A DNA stretch of 64,000 nucleotides from an uncultured Chitinophagaceae bacterium (GTDB lineage Bacteria > Bacteroidota > Bacteroidia > Chitinophagales > Chitinophagaceae). A model generated the notes under the pieces. It saw only the letters and a program-made list of their open reading frames with translations. It had not been told where the DNA came from and did not search any database. The DNA lies in assembly GCA_903895845.1 (NCBI GenBank), contig CAITVK010000072.1, forward strand, positions 17,227 through 81,226, in the 5' to 3' direction. Position numbers and translations under genes: made by a program. This document shows, in pieces, positions 8,939 through 18,481 of this stretch (positions are counted from its first letter, which is position 1; the number at the start of each line of letters is the position of its first letter).

Positions 8939-9955
8939 ATACTCCTTTACTGTATCAACAAAAGCCTTTGCGTGATCCACAGGAACGTGCGGCAAGATGC
9001 CGTGACCTAGATTGGCCACATATCTTCCCTTACCAAAAGCCTGTAACATTTCGGTTACTTCCTTCTTAATCACAGGGATAGGAGCTAGCAGTTTGGCTGG
9101 GTCGAAATTACCTTGTAAAGTAATGTTAGCACCTGCCATTTGTCGGGCAGTGGCAGGTTTAATACACCAGTCAATGCCCAATCCTGCTGCGCCAGTAGCT
9201 GCCATTGCATCCAGACTTTGCCAAGCACCTTTAGCGAAAACGATCGTTAATACTTCATCTTTCAATGCGGCAACAATCTGACGGATATAATATAATGAAT
9301 AAGTCTCAAAGTCATGCGGACTCAACAATCCACCCCAACTATCAAATATCTGAACCACATCCGCTCCTGCTTTTGCTTGCGCCTTTAGGTAAGCAATGGT
9401 GGTATCAGTAATCATTTGTAACAGCGTATGCGCCAGTTGTGGTTGAGTGTAGCAGAACTCCTTTACTTTATCAAAAGTCTTAGAACCCTTGCCTTCAACC
9501 ATGTAACAAAGCAAAGTCCAAGGTGCACCAGCAAAACCAATCAACGGAACTCGATCATTTAGTTCTTGTTTAATTAGCTTTATTGCTTTAAAAACATAGC
9601 CCAATGTTTCTTCTACATCGGGAACCCTTACTCTTTGTAAATCTGCAACGGTTGCTATTGGATTGGGCAATATCGGGCCTTTACTTTCAATTAGCTGTAC
9701 TTCCAATCCCATTGCTTGTGGAACCACCAAGATGTCTGAGAATAGTATCGCCGCATCAACACCCACTATATTAACAGGTTGAATAGTTATCTCGGCAGCC
9801 AATTCTGGTGTTTGACATCGCTCGAAGAAGCCATACTTATTCTTGATAACCATGTATTCTGGCAAGTACCTTCCTGCCTGACGCATCATCCACACTGGTA
9901 TTCTTTCCGTAGGTTCTCCACGTAGTGTTCTTAATAATAAATCGTTTTGTAGCAC
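8924..9955 (-). CDS. hemE: Uroporphyrinogen decarboxylase
   Basis: 343 residues. N-terminal signature [15 protein letters not shown] near 20-34 and the second signature [13 protein letters not shown] near 138-150, with [11 protein letters not shown] and QIFDSWGG blocks. It removes four acetate carboxyls of uroporphyrinogen III. The start is GTG at 9955; no ATG lies nearby upstream and the next residues ([21 protein letters not shown]) match the family start. Fourth gene of the hem operon. Its last codons come from an inverted repeat (8850-8938). Confidence 0.97.
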   Translation of the reverse strand: MLQNDLLLRTLRGEPTERIPVWMMRQAGRYLPEYMVIKNKYGFFERCQTPELAAEITIQPVNIVGVDAAILFSDILVVPQAMGLEVQLIESKGPILPNPIATVADLQRVRVPDVEETLGYVFKAIKLIKQELNDRVPLIGFAGAPWTLLCYMVEGKGSKTFDKVKEFCYTQPQLAHTLLQMITDTTIAYLKAQAKAGADVVQIFDSWGGLLSPHDFETYSLYYIRQIVAALKDEVLTIVFAKGAWQSLDAMAATGAAGLGIDWCIKPATARQMAGANITLQGNFDPAKLLAPIPVIKKEVTEMLQAFGKGRYVANLGHGILPHVPVDHAKAFVDTVKEYTPNP

Positions 9956-9979
9956 TTATTTTTAGTTATATGTTGTGAG

Positions 9980-10699
9980 TTATAAATTATAGTTTGCAAA
10001 GTCTTTAGTAAAATAATCAATAGCCTTTTTCACCAGATTATCTTTTTCTGGCGTGTCTGCCTTAACAATAGTATTAGTTGAATAGTTTCCAATTGCTTTG
10101 GCTGTTGTATCACCAATGGCGAAAAGAATGGTCTTGTCAACTATTTTATTAACTGAAAAGAAGCTATCCACCGCACTAGGACTAAAGAATAAGATAGCAT
10201 CATAAGTCTTTGTTATTTCATGAGGCGTAACAATAGTTTCATAAACCACCATTTCTTCCAAACCAATCTGATGTTCTTTAAGTAACTGAGGCAATTCATC
10301 CCTGCGGATGTTTCCACAAAAGAATACGGCCTCTTGTGTGCCATTGGTAATCATCCCTTCTGCGAGAGAAAGTGCATCTTTACCAGTTCCTTTAATGCTG
10401 TCAGCACCAAAATAATCTTTAATAATAGTCTTCGTAGTGCCGCCCATGCAATAAATATCCCAAGAGGGTTTACTGCCATCTAAACTTTCTATGATTGCCT
10501 CGGCCGCATTCATACTGGTAAAAACAATGGTATTCTTTGTTTCCGCTAAAGCTTTTATTCTTTCTTTCTTATTTTGATTAATAGATACCGTCGTATCAAT
10601 AAAGGACAAACATTCTATCCAAACGTTCTGTTCTGCGGCTTCTTGCAGCAAGATCGCATCTACGGGACGGGTACTTAATATATTGATAGGGTTGTCCAA
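9980..10699 (-). CDS. hemD: Uroporphyrinogen-III synthase
   Basis: 239 residues, about the family length. HemD sequences are poorly conserved; the visible pattern is two alternating alpha/beta halves with VFTSMNAAEAI, the mid-protein FFCGNIRRDELPQLL, the VYETI strand, FFSPSAVDSFF and the late FAIGDTTAKAI. It closes and inverts the ring of hydroxymethylbilane. The start is TTG at 10699, since no ATG or GTG lies closer to the conserved beginning (ILSTRPVD). It follows hemC by 15 bp, supporting cotranscription. Confidence 0.9.
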   Translation of the reverse strand: MDNPINILSTRPVDAILLQEAAEQNVWIECLSFIDTTVSINQNKKERIKALAETKNTIVFTSMNAAEAIIESLDGSKPSWDIYCMGGTTKTIIKDYFGADSIKGTGKDALSLAEGMITNGTQEAVFFCGNIRRDELPQLLKEHQIGLEEMVVYETIVTPHEITKTYDAILFFSPSAVDSFFSVNKIVDKTILFAIGDTTAKAIGNYSTNTIVKADTPEKDNLVKKAIDYFTKDFANYNL

Positions 10700-10714
10700 T
10701 GTATAATTTATAAA

Positions 10715-11647
10715 TTATGATTTCTGAATGGTATCTATGATGGCTTGTCCGCCTTCTTCTAAAAGAGATTTGGCAGCTAAGACACCACCGTTCCCTGCAT
10801 CCTCAAAAGAGAAAGTTTTTTCTACCTCTGCCTTGGCAGAACCATCAATTGCCACCACATTGCCTCTAAAGTATATTGCATTATCTTTCACTTCGGCAAG
10901 CGCACTTATCGGTGTTGAACATCCTCCTAACAATACTCTCAAGAAATCTCTTTCTATCTTGGTACAAATGGCAGTATTGTTATCATTGAAGTGTTGACAA
11001 GCATCAAAACTGAAAGTATCTCCATCCCTGCTAACTACCATTATGGCTCCTTGAGCCGGCGCGGGTAACATCCAATCCAAATCAATACTATTTTCGGGGC
11101 GAAGGTTAATTCTTTCCAATCCAGCAGCAGCAAATATTGCCCCATGCCAATTACTTTCCTCCACCTTGCGAAGGCGGGTATTTACATTTCCCCTCAAGTT
11201 TTCTATGATGTGATTCGGGTATCGGTGTAACCATTGTGCTTTGCGACGGATGCTGCTGGTACCTATTGTGAGTAGTGAGTAGTGAGTAGTGAGTAGGTAT
11301 TCACTCACATCTGACAACTCACCATTCACCACTAGAATGTCCCGATAACTCGCCCTTTTTAATACCGCACTTTGAATAATGCCTTTTGGAAGTTGCGTAG
11401 GTACATCCTTCATAGAATGTACTGCAATGTCTATCTTGTCTGTTAGTAAAGCAATATCCAAACTTCTCGTAAATACGCCTTGCACACCCATTTCGTATAG
11501 TGGTGTAACTAAATCAATATCGCCTTCACTTTTGATGTAAACTAGTTCCGCTTCATAACCATTCTCTTTCAAAAGACTTTGTACAAGCGTTGCTTGCCAA
11601 ACAGCCAACTGACTTTCGCGGGTGCCAATACGTATAACTCTCTCCAT
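10715..11647 (-). CDS. hemC: Hydroxymethylbilane synthase with a repeat-derived insert
   Basis: 310 residues. Catalytic aspartate D81 in HSMKDVPTQLP, phosphate/cofactor arginines in GTSSIRRKAQW and RGNVNTRLRK, and dipyrromethane cysteine C243 in LLGGCSTP. It polymerises four porphobilinogens. Oddity: just before GTSSIRR, the protein reads EYLLTTHYSLLTI, encoded by four perfect tandem copies of the heptamer TGAGTAG (plus strand, 11269-11296). This falls in a loop ahead of a conserved strand and looks like an intergenic repeat captured in frame. A one-unit slip would shift the frame. Second gene of the hem operon. Confidence 0.96.
   Translation of the reverse strand: MERVIRIGTRESQLAVWQATLVQSLLKENGYEAELVYIKSEGDIDLVTPLYEMGVQGVFTRSLDIALLTDKIDIAVHSMKDVPTQLPKGIIQSAVLKRASYRDILVVNGELSDVSEYLLTTHYSLLTIGTSSIRRKAQWLHRYPNHIIENLRGNVNTRLRKVEESNWHGAIFAAAGLERINLRPENSIDLDWMLPAPAQGAIMVVSRDGDTFSFDACQHFNDNNTAICTKIERDFLRVLLGGCSTPISALAEVKDNAIYFRGNVVAIDGSAKAEVEKTFSFEDAGNGGVLAAKSLLEEGGQAIIDTIQKS
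11269..11296. repeat. Heptanucleotide tandem repeat (TGAGTAG)x4 inside hemC
   Basis: Four perfect head-to-tail copies of TGAGTAG on the plus strand, within the hemC coding frame. Similar gtgagtagtgagt text occurs in a non-coding gap near 45580-45600. Seven is not a multiple of three, so gain or loss of one copy would disrupt hemC. Confidence 0.9.
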
Positions 11648-11686
11648 AATTGTAGCTGTTAGTCTCCCTTCAGGGATGGAAGGGTG

Positions 11687-12910
11687 CTAGTTAGCACTAA
11701 TTGCAATAAACTCATTGATAGCTTCGATATAGTTGCAGCCACCCTTATTTTCTTTGCGCATGTTTTGCGCCATGTTGTTAATCACTTTTTGAATGCGGGT
11801 GTTGCAATCGCAATTGTTTGTTGCGTGATGACTGTTAGAATAGCTGATAAATAAATCGCACTCCTGCATTGCAATCAATTTGTTTTTTACTGCTTTAATC
11901 ACAGGCACATTCTTGCGCATGGCGTGCCATTCGTTAAACTCTGCAATGTGTTCTGCAATAATTGCCTTTGCTTTGGGCACTTCATCAATCCTCATCTGAA
12001 GGGTGGCATCATTTATCTTAGACAAATCATCCACGTTCACTAAGGTAATGTGCGCCAGTTCTTTACAGTTAGGATGGATATTGTTAGGTATTGATAAATC
12101 AATCAATACCTTATTATTGCTATTAATAAATTGTGCTTTATTAAGAATTGGAGAAGATGCATTGGTGGCAACTATTATTACATCGGCAGCTTTTATTTCA
12201 TGTTCAATCAATTCATAAGAACCAACCCTTAGGTTTAGTTCATCAGCCAATTCCTTTGCCTTATCTTCTGTACGGTTAATGAGGGTAATGTTGGTATTGT
12301 TCAAGTAATCAACTACATTCTTACAAGTGTTCCTTCCAATCTTTCCTGTACCTAGCAACAATATTTTCTTATCGCTGATGTTTTCAACATTGTCTTTCAA
12401 GAATTGAATGGCTGCAAATGAAACCGAAACAGTACCTCCACTGAGCTGTGTATTGTTCTTGATGCTTTTAGATGCTTGGATAACCGAGTTTACTAAACGT
12501 TCCATGTAGCCACCGATCGAGCCATGTTCTTTTGCAAACTTGAAGGATTGTTTTATCTGACCAATTATTTCGTAGTCACCTAATATCTGAGAATCCAATC
12601 CAGCACCGACAGAGAACAAATGTTCTATTGCTTCTGCGCCCTTTTTGATGTAAGAAAGCTGATTGAATGTTTCTACACTGCCACTTGTTTGGGAGCATAA
12701 AAGGCTTACTAATGCTTTTGCACTAGTTGCCAACCCATAGATTTCGGTTCTGTTGCAAGTGCTTATCACCATTACTTCAGTGATTCCTGCTTGTTTTGCG
12801 TTAGCTATCAAAGCACAATATTGTTCTGTGCCAATAGCAAACTGCCCTCTGATTGATGCTTCCGTCTTTTTGTAGTTAATGCCCGCTGCGTAAAAGTAAA
12901 GTTCCTGCAT
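11687..12910 (-). CDS. hemA: Glutamyl-tRNA reductase
   Basis: 407 residues from the ATG at 12910; an upstream ATG at 12922 adds four residues (MVMI) and is less likely because MQELYFYAAGINYKKT aligns with family starts. Catalytic cysteine C52 in STCNRTEIYG, NADPH loop LLLGTGKIGRNT, QILGDYEIIGQIK block, and a C-terminal dimerisation helix region. It reduces glutamyl-tRNA(Glu) to glutamate-1-semialdehyde, the committed step of C5 tetrapyrrole synthesis. First gene of the hem cluster; a good promoter lies just upstream. Confidence 0.96.
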   Translation of the reverse strand: MQELYFYAAGINYKKTEASIRGQFAIGTEQYCALIANAKQAGITEVMVISTCNRTEIYGLATSAKALVSLLCSQTSGSVETFNQLSYIKKGAEAIEHLFSVGAGLDSQILGDYEIIGQIKQSFKFAKEHGSIGGYMERLVNSVIQASKSIKNNTQLSGGTVSVSFAAIQFLKDNVENISDKKILLLGTGKIGRNTCKNVVDYLNNTNITLINRTEDKAKELADELNLRVGSYELIEHEIKAADVIIVATNASSPILNKAQFINSNNKVLIDLSIPNNIHPNCKELAHITLVNVDDLSKINDATLQMRIDEVPKAKAIIAEHIAEFNEWHAMRKNVPVIKAVKNKLIAMQECDLFISYSNSHHATNNCDCNTRIQKVINNMAQNMRKENKGGCNYIEAINEFIAISAN

Positions 12911-12946
12911 AATCATAACCATTTAGGTGGTATCTCTCAATTTACG

Positions 12947-12981
12947 CAAAAATAGCCGTTGGGGTTTTGGCAGAAATCCAA
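12947..12981 (-). promoter_or_regulatory. Predicted promoter of the hem operon
   Basis: On the minus strand the -7 box is TATTTTTG (12947-12954), a full match to the Bacteroidetes TAnnTTTG consensus, with TTG at 12979-12981 about 24 bp upstream as -33 element. This puts the start of transcription roughly 30 bp before hemA. Spacing is at the long end, so the -33 element is less certain than the -7 box. Confidence 0.6.
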
Positions 12982-13457
12982 TATTAGTCAAATCACTGTC
13001 ATTTTTGTGTCATGTTTAATGACAAAGCATGTTTGTAGGTTACTACATCGTTTTCAAATGGTCAATCATAGTGATAAATTGAGATCTTTTAGGCAGACTT
13101 ATTTATTTTTGTTTGAACGATAGACAAAACTTTCCAAATGTTACTTCAAGTAAAAAACAAAGGCTCTTTCCTTTTTGAAGAAAGGACTTGTTATTGCTTT
13201 GAAATTAACTATTAATTCTTTTAAAATAAAAATTATTCAATCTTTTTGTCTTTTTTTGAGAAAAAATATCGTGTTAGTCTATTTTTTGTAGATGATTAAT
13301 AACAAAAACCCTATATTGCAATAAATTTAATGTATAATATTTTTTTTAATGATATACGGGTGATGTTTTTTATCATTATCTTCAATTCTGCAAATGCAAA
13401 TAGCTTTGTGGCATCGGGCAACTAACCTTATTAGAGAATTAAATCGTTTTCAGAATT
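12982..13457. other. AT-rich gap between hemA and the ATP-grasp gene
   Basis: About 480 bp between divergent operons. It is very AT-rich with long T and A runs (for example around 13240-13350). I see no array, tRNA or credible small gene. Promoters for the plus-strand gene at 13458 should be here, but I cannot identify a clear one. Confidence 0.4.
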
Positions 13458-14903
13458 ATGAACAGTGCAACCCTTCTGCAACAGTATCTAACACAGCCCG
13501 GCATTTGGGACGAGATGAGTGATGGTGCTACCATTCGTGAGCAATATACAAAAGTTTTTGAGGCATTAGAGCATCTTCCTGTAGAGGCATTGCACCAGAA
13601 AGATAAACTGGCGAGTGAACTCTTTATGAATCAGGGTATCACTTTCACTGTGTATAGTGACAATGCTGGTATTGAGCGTATTTTTCCTTTCGATATCATT
13701 CCGCGCATCATTACTTCTGCCGAATGGAACCATATAGAAAAAGGAATCAAGCAACGCTTGAGGGCATTGAATATGTTCCTGAAAGATGTTTACAACGAAC
13801 AGTCTATTATCAAAAGGGGAATCGTCCCTGCAGAACTCATCAACAGTTGTGCGCATTTTACCCGTGAAGTGGTTGGTATAAAAGTGATGCACGACATCTA
13901 TGTACACATCAGTGGAATAGATTTGATTAGGGGCGATGATGGTACTTTCTATATTTTAGAAGATAATCTTCGTACACCGAGTGGAGTGAGCTATATGTTG
14001 GAAAACAGGGAAGTAACCAAACGCCTTTTCCCAGACTTATTATACAGCAGTAAAGCCAAAATGGTGAGTAGCTATCCACTGAAGTTGCATGAAATACTGT
14101 TACAACTGGCACCGTCCCAACTAAGTAACCCCAATGTAGTTTTGTTGACGCCAGGCGTATATAATTCTGCCTATTACGAACATACTTTCCTTGCACGAAG
14201 CATGGGGATTGAGTTGGTGGAAGGAAGAGACCTAGTGGTTGACAACTTTAAAGTGTATGCCAAAACTACCAATGGATTAAAACAAGTTCATGTGATCTAC
14301 CGTCGTGTGGATGATGAGTTTCTTGACCCGGAAGTATTTAGAAAAGATAGTTTGCTGGGTGTCCCGGGATTGATAGGTGCTTATGCAAAAGGAAATGTAG
14401 CCATCGTAAATGCATTGGGTAATGGAGTGGCAGACGATAAGGCGGTTTACAATTATGTGCCTGCCATGATTAAGTATTATCTGAATGAAGACCCTATCTT
14501 GCCTAATGTTCCTACCTATGAACTAAGCGACCCTGAACAAAGAGAACACGTATTTAAGAATATTCATAGTATGGTTATCAAGCGTACCAATCAATCGGGT
14601 GGTTATGGTATGCTGATGGGGAATAGTGCAACCGACAAAGAGATAGTAGACTTTATTGCTGCTGTTGAAAAAGAACCAAGAAGCTTTATTGCGCAACCAA
14701 TTATTAAACTATCAACTGTTCCTTGCTTTATTGACGGAAAGTTTGTACCTCGTCACGTAGACCTACGTCCTTATGCTCTTTGTGGCCCTGAGGGAGTAGA
14801 GATTGTTCCGGGTGGATTAACGCGTGTAGCTTTAAAAGAAGGTAGTTTGGTTGTAAATTCCTCTCAAGGTGGTGGCAGTAAAGATACTTGGGTGATAGAG
14901 TAG
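13458..14903 (+). CDS. Circularly permuted ATP-grasp protein (DUF404/DUF407)
   Basis: 481 residues, family length. Conserved blocks are QGITFTVY near 55, FPFDIIPRII, ISGIDLIRGDDGTFYILEDNLRTPSGVSYMLENR near 150-185, LARSMGIELVEGRDLVV, IYRRVDDEFLDPE, and FIAQPIIKLSTVP with RHVDLRPYAL near the C-terminus. The family belongs to the ATP-grasp ligases and is predicted to join an amino group to a carboxylate, probably modifying a peptide; no substrate is established to my knowledge. The next gene encodes the alpha-E partner, a linkage known from the family. Confidence 0.9.
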   Translation: MNSATLLQQYLTQPGIWDEMSDGATIREQYTKVFEALEHLPVEALHQKDKLASELFMNQGITFTVYSDNAGIERIFPFDIIPRIITSAEWNHIEKGIKQRLRALNMFLKDVYNEQSIIKRGIVPAELINSCAHFTREVVGIKVMHDIYVHISGIDLIRGDDGTFYILEDNLRTPSGVSYMLENREVTKRLFPDLLYSSKAKMVSSYPLKLHEILLQLAPSQLSNPNVVLLTPGVYNSAYYEHTFLARSMGIELVEGRDLVVDNFKVYAKTTNGLKQVHVIYRRVDDEFLDPEVFRKDSLLGVPGLIGAYAKGNVAIVNALGNGVADDKAVYNYVPAMIKYYLNEDPILPNVPTYELSDPEQREHVFKNIHSMVIKRTNQSGGYGMLMGNSATDKEIVDFIAAVEKEPRSFIAQPIIKLSTVPCFIDGKFVPRHVDLRPYALCGPEGVEIVPGGLTRVALKEGSLVVNSSQGGGSKDTWVIE

Positions 14904-14911
14904 GCTTTGCA

Positions 14912-14983
14912 GTTGACCGTTGACGGTATTACCGCTCACCGAGCTGCCGAAAACGGTAAGCGGTAAACGGAACATCGGTTAAC
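14912..14983. repeat. Palindromic repeat of the accgttgaccgt type
   Basis: The gap between the two genes carries ttgaccgttgacggtattaccgct and, inverted, agcggtaaacgg. The words CCGTTgACCG and TTACCG recur inside the coding region of the FAD oxidoreductase at 25829-25891. The element may form a hairpin between the two cotranscribed genes. Confidence 0.65.
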
Positions 14984-15020
14984 AAAAATTAATTAATCAT
15001 CGATAAAAAGAACAATTAGC

Positions 15021-15962
15021 ATGTTAAGTAGAATAGCAGATTCTTTATTTTGGACAAACAGATATATGGAGCGTGCTGATGGTATGCTTCGTTGTACCAT
15101 GACAAATTATATTTTGATGTTCGATAAGGGCGTTAGTAATAACCTTAGCTGGCAACATATACTCGAAGTCTTTGCAGAAGTGGAAGATGATGAGATAGAA
15201 ACGATTAAATTTAATACAGAGGCTTCTTTGCAAAAGATATTATTGGATACAACTAATATCAACTCACTAAAAAAAGTATTGGGAAATGCGCGCGAAAATG
15301 CACGTGGTATTCAGGATAATATTACTAAAGAAGTGTGGGAACAAGTGAATGGAATGTATCATTCCATCAATGCACCTCAACTTGTAGATAAATTAAAAGG
15401 ATATGATGCGTTGGAAACAGTAAATATGTTTTGTAAAGAAAGCATCATGTATAATGGTGTAACGGATACAACTATGCCTCGTGGTTTGGGTTGGAGCTTT
15501 ATGAATTTAGGGAGATATATTGAAAGATGCTTTATCACTATTGAAGTTGCGGAGAAATTTTTCAGTTTTATAGACTTTAAATTAGATGAAGAAAAAGATA
15601 TTCTACAATGGCGGCCTATGTTGCTGGCATTGTCTGGCTATGAATTACATCTGAAAACATACCGTAGTACCCGACACAATGAAAACGCATTGCATCAGGT
15701 TATTTTCAACAAAGACTTTACCCGTAGCGTATTGTATTCCCTAAGCCGCATATCAAAATACTTGGTAGATGTGTTGCAAGAAAACAATACCGAACACAAA
15801 GATGCTATCATCAAACGTTTTGGAAGACTGCTAAGTAAGGTTGAGTATATGGATTTAGAAACCCTAAACAGACACAATCTTCAGGAGTTCTTTGAGGAGT
15901 TAAAGACTTCGTTGGGAGATTTCAGCGATTTAATCGGGTTAAGTTTCTTCTCTTATTCATAG
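15021..15962 (+). CDS. Alpha-E domain protein (DUF403)
   Basis: 313 residues, almost all helical. Begins MLSRIADSLFWTNRYMERADG, the standard start of alpha-E proteins, with MPRGLGWSFMNLGRYIERC near residue 155-173 and HNENALHQVIFNKDFTRSVLYSL near 212-235. Alpha-E proteins accompany the permuted ATP-grasp enzyme (preceding gene) and often a transglutaminase; the trio is predicted to make or trim a peptide. No transglutaminase is in this window. Function of the domain itself is unknown. Confidence 0.9.
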   Translation: MLSRIADSLFWTNRYMERADGMLRCTMTNYILMFDKGVSNNLSWQHILEVFAEVEDDEIETIKFNTEASLQKILLDTTNINSLKKVLGNARENARGIQDNITKEVWEQVNGMYHSINAPQLVDKLKGYDALETVNMFCKESIMYNGVTDTTMPRGLGWSFMNLGRYIERCFITIEVAEKFFSFIDFKLDEEKDILQWRPMLLALSGYELHLKTYRSTRHNENALHQVIFNKDFTRSVLYSLSRISKYLVDVLQENNTEHKDAIIKRFGRLLSKVEYMDLETLNRHNLQEFFEELKTSLGDFSDLIGLSFFSYS

Positions 15963-16082
15963 ACTGTTGCACGTTGCAGGTTTCTGGATACTGGTTACCC
16001 GAAACCTGCAACTTGTAACTCAAAACTTGTTTCCTGTAACTTTCTTTTGCTTCAATATCAAAATTTTCCGCACTTTTACAGC

Positions 16083-16583
16083 ATGTTTCTAACTAATCTG
16101 TACAAGGTACTCTCCTTCATTTTACTTCCTTTAGGTGCGTTATTAGGGCTTGTTAGCCTATTCGGGTTGTTTGTAGCACTTGGCAATCTGGCTATTCTGC
16201 TACCAGTCGCTATTCTTATTTGCACGTCAATCTACATTTTTGCAGCGTTTATATTTGTAATAAATGGAATTATAAAACAAAAGCAATGTGCATCTTCCCT
16301 GAAAGATTGGATAAAAGTAAATGCCTACGTAACCCTGTTCTTTGCTACGTCCTGCATTACAAACTTTGTTATGATAAGGACAAATCCTCAGTTGAAAGAT
16401 GATTTTGCAAAGCGATCTCTTGCGATGCAAAAGAATATACCGCCAGAGGCTGCTGCAATGATGCCTCAAGTAATAAATGGATTATTGATTGCAATGCTAG
16501 TTTTTGGCATTTCCCTTTTACTTCACATCTCCCTTTCCTTTACTTTTATCAAAACAAAAAGTAACCTTTTCGAGGAAGAATAA
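16083..16583 (+). CDS. Small integral membrane protein, function unknown
   Basis: 166 residues from the ATG at 16083. A longer frame from a TTG at 16047 is possible but its first 12 residues lack hydrophobic or conserved character. Four hydrophobic segments are visible (about residues 5-30, 37-60, 80-100 and 135-158), with a polar loop containing KRSLAMQKNIPPEAAAMM between the last two. Inner-membrane location is inferred. I do not recognise the family. It is 120 bp after the alpha-E gene and 100 bp before the ComM-like gene. Confidence 0.6.
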   Translation: MFLTNLYKVLSFILLPLGALLGLVSLFGLFVALGNLAILLPVAILICTSIYIFAAFIFVINGIIKQKQCASSLKDWIKVNAYVTLFFATSCITNFVMIRTNPQLKDDFAKRSLAMQKNIPPEAAAMMPQVINGLLIAMLVFGISLLLHISLSFTFIKTKSNLFEEE

Positions 16584-16685
16584 ATCCTTCTCAATAACAA
16601 TTACGCTGTACTAGCAATACTATACGTACTTTTAGTTTTTTCCAATAGCAATTAACGATGGCTATTTCAAACTAAATTCAAAATT

Positions 16686-18230
16686 ATGTTGGTCAAAACG
16701 TTTGGCAGTGCGGTTTACGGAGTAGAGGCGATAGCAATTACTATTGAGGCAAATGTGAGCGGTGGCAATTTGAATTATTTTATTGTGGGGCTCCCCGATA
16801 ATGCTGTAAAAGAAAGTATCCAACGGATTGAAAGCGCCATCAAAACCAATAAATATGAGATGCCCCGTACCAAACTAGTCATCAATATGGCGCCTGCGGA
16901 TATCAGAAAGACGGGTGCTGCTTTTGACCTTCCCATTGCTATTGGTGTATTAGGTGCCGCCAATCAAATAGATGATCCAGAAGTGTTGAAGGACTATGTG
17001 ATGATGGGGGAACTGAGTTTGGATGGCGAAATAAAACCGATAAAGGGCGCATTGCCTATTGCTATCCAAGCAAGGAAAGATGGGTTCAAAGGCTTGATTG
17101 TTCCCAAAGAAAATGCCCGTGAGGCTGGTATGGTGAATAATGTATTGGTTTATGGTGTTTCTCAGTTGAAAGAAGTAGTCGATTTCTTGAATAATAAAAT
17201 AAAGCTGACCCCTGTTGATGTAAATACCCGTGAAGAGTTTTTTCATAGTCAATATGAGTTTGATATTGATTTTACCGATGTAAAAGGACAAGAAAACATC
17301 AAGCGTGCCTTGGAGATTGCCGCTGCTGGTGGGCATAATGCCATATTGATTGGGCCACCCGGTGCAGGAAAGACTATGTTGGCTAAACGATTACCCACTA
17401 TCCTTCCGCCACTTAGTTTGCAAGAGGCATTAGAGACAACCAAGATTTATAGTGTTGCTGGTAAATTGCCCGAAAATGCTTCTTTAATCAGTAAAAGACC
17501 ATTCCGTAGTCCGCACCACACGGTTAGTGATGCAGCCTTAGTTGGGGGTGGGGGAGTTCCTCAACCCGGGGAAATTTCTTTGGCACACAATGGTGTTTTG
17601 TTTTTGGATGAATTGCCAGAGTTTAAAAGATCTGTTTTGGAAGTAATGCGTCAGCCGATGGAAGAGCGGAAAGTAACGATCTCCCGGGCTAAGATGGCGT
17701 TGGATTTTCCTGCCAATTTTATGTTGATTGCCAGTATGAATCCTTGCCCTTGTGGCTTTTATAATCATCCTGATAAGGCATGTACCTGCCCGCCGGGAGC
17801 TGTTCAGAAGTATCTCAATAAAATTTCTGGGCCTTTATTGGACCGGATAGATTTGCACGTAGAAGTTACGCCAGTTGCTTTTACAGAGCTCAGTAAAACA
17901 ACAAAAGGGGAGTCTTCCGAGACAATTAGAAATAGGGTTATTGCTGCGCGGGAAATACAAGCTGTACGTTATGCAAGTAGTGAAGGTGTGTATGCCAATG
18001 CGCAGATGAGTAGTAAGCAGCTTACCGAAATATGTGTGATAGATAACATTGGGGCAACCTTGTTGAAGCGTGCAATGGAACGCCTGAACCTATCGGCAAG
18101 GGCGTATGACAGGATATTGAAAGTATCCAGAACCATTGCCGATTTGGCTGGCTCCGAGAATATTAGACCAGAGCATCTGGCAGAGGCCATTCATTATAGA
18201 AGCCTGGATAGAGAAGGTTGGGCTGGATAA
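16686..18230 (+). CDS. YifB/ComM-family Mg-chelatase-like AAA ATPase
   Basis: 514 residues, family length. The N-terminal Lon-protease-like domain (about 1-170) is followed by Walker A GPPGAGKTM near 219-227, Walker B VLFLDELPEF near 301-310, and the cysteine cluster CPCGFYNHPDKACTC near 356-370. The C-terminal helical domain has LSARAYDRILKVSRTIADL. ComM is a helicase that extends branch migration during natural transformation; the same role is inferred here. Array 3 begins 16 bp after the stop codon. Confidence 0.93.
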   Translation: MLVKTFGSAVYGVEAIAITIEANVSGGNLNYFIVGLPDNAVKESIQRIESAIKTNKYEMPRTKLVINMAPADIRKTGAAFDLPIAIGVLGAANQIDDPEVLKDYVMMGELSLDGEIKPIKGALPIAIQARKDGFKGLIVPKENAREAGMVNNVLVYGVSQLKEVVDFLNNKIKLTPVDVNTREEFFHSQYEFDIDFTDVKGQENIKRALEIAAAGGHNAILIGPPGAGKTMLAKRLPTILPPLSLQEALETTKIYSVAGKLPENASLISKRPFRSPHHTVSDAALVGGGGVPQPGEISLAHNGVLFLDELPEFKRSVLEVMRQPMEERKVTISRAKMALDFPANFMLIASMNPCPCGFYNHPDKACTCPPGAVQKYLNKISGPLLDRIDLHVEVTPVAFTELSKTTKGESSETIRNRVIAAREIQAVRYASSEGVYANAQMSSKQLTEICVIDNIGATLLKRAMERLNLSARAYDRILKVSRTIADLAGSENIRPEHLAEAIHYRSLDREGWAG

Positions 18231-18246
18231 AATTCAATCAAATAAC

Positions 18247-18414
18247 CTAACCCCAATACAAAAGCGGTTGCCCCCATTACAAAAGGGGGACTCCCCAAAA
18301 GAAAAGGGGGTGCCCCCAAGGAAAAAGCGGTATCCCCCAAAAGAAAAAGGGTTACCCCCAATGAAAAAGGGGGAGTCCCCGAAAGAAAAGGGGTTTCCCC
18401 CAAAGGAAAAGGGG
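18247..18414. repeat. 21-bp-period array 3 (between yifB/comM-like gene and lpxB)
   Basis: Eight 21-bp units with the general form NNNCCCCCaaaNgaaaaGGGG: a C-run, an A/G-rich middle and a G-run, so each unit can fold on itself. Four of the eight units keep the full five-C run; three of the others have four C and one (18331-18351) ends in three G. Three leading bases vary (ttg, gac, gtg, tat, tta, gag, ttt). Open frames on both strands (104 and 79 codons) are explained by the period. Confidence 0.92.
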
Positions 18415-18481
18415 GAAGTCTTTTTTGACCCAATTAATCAGTTAAAGTAAAAAATGTACTTTCACAGCTAGAAAAAGGAAT

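Noticed and set aside
18136..18450. Open frames over array 3
   Set aside because: Explained by the array period; one also overlaps the end of the ComM-like gene.
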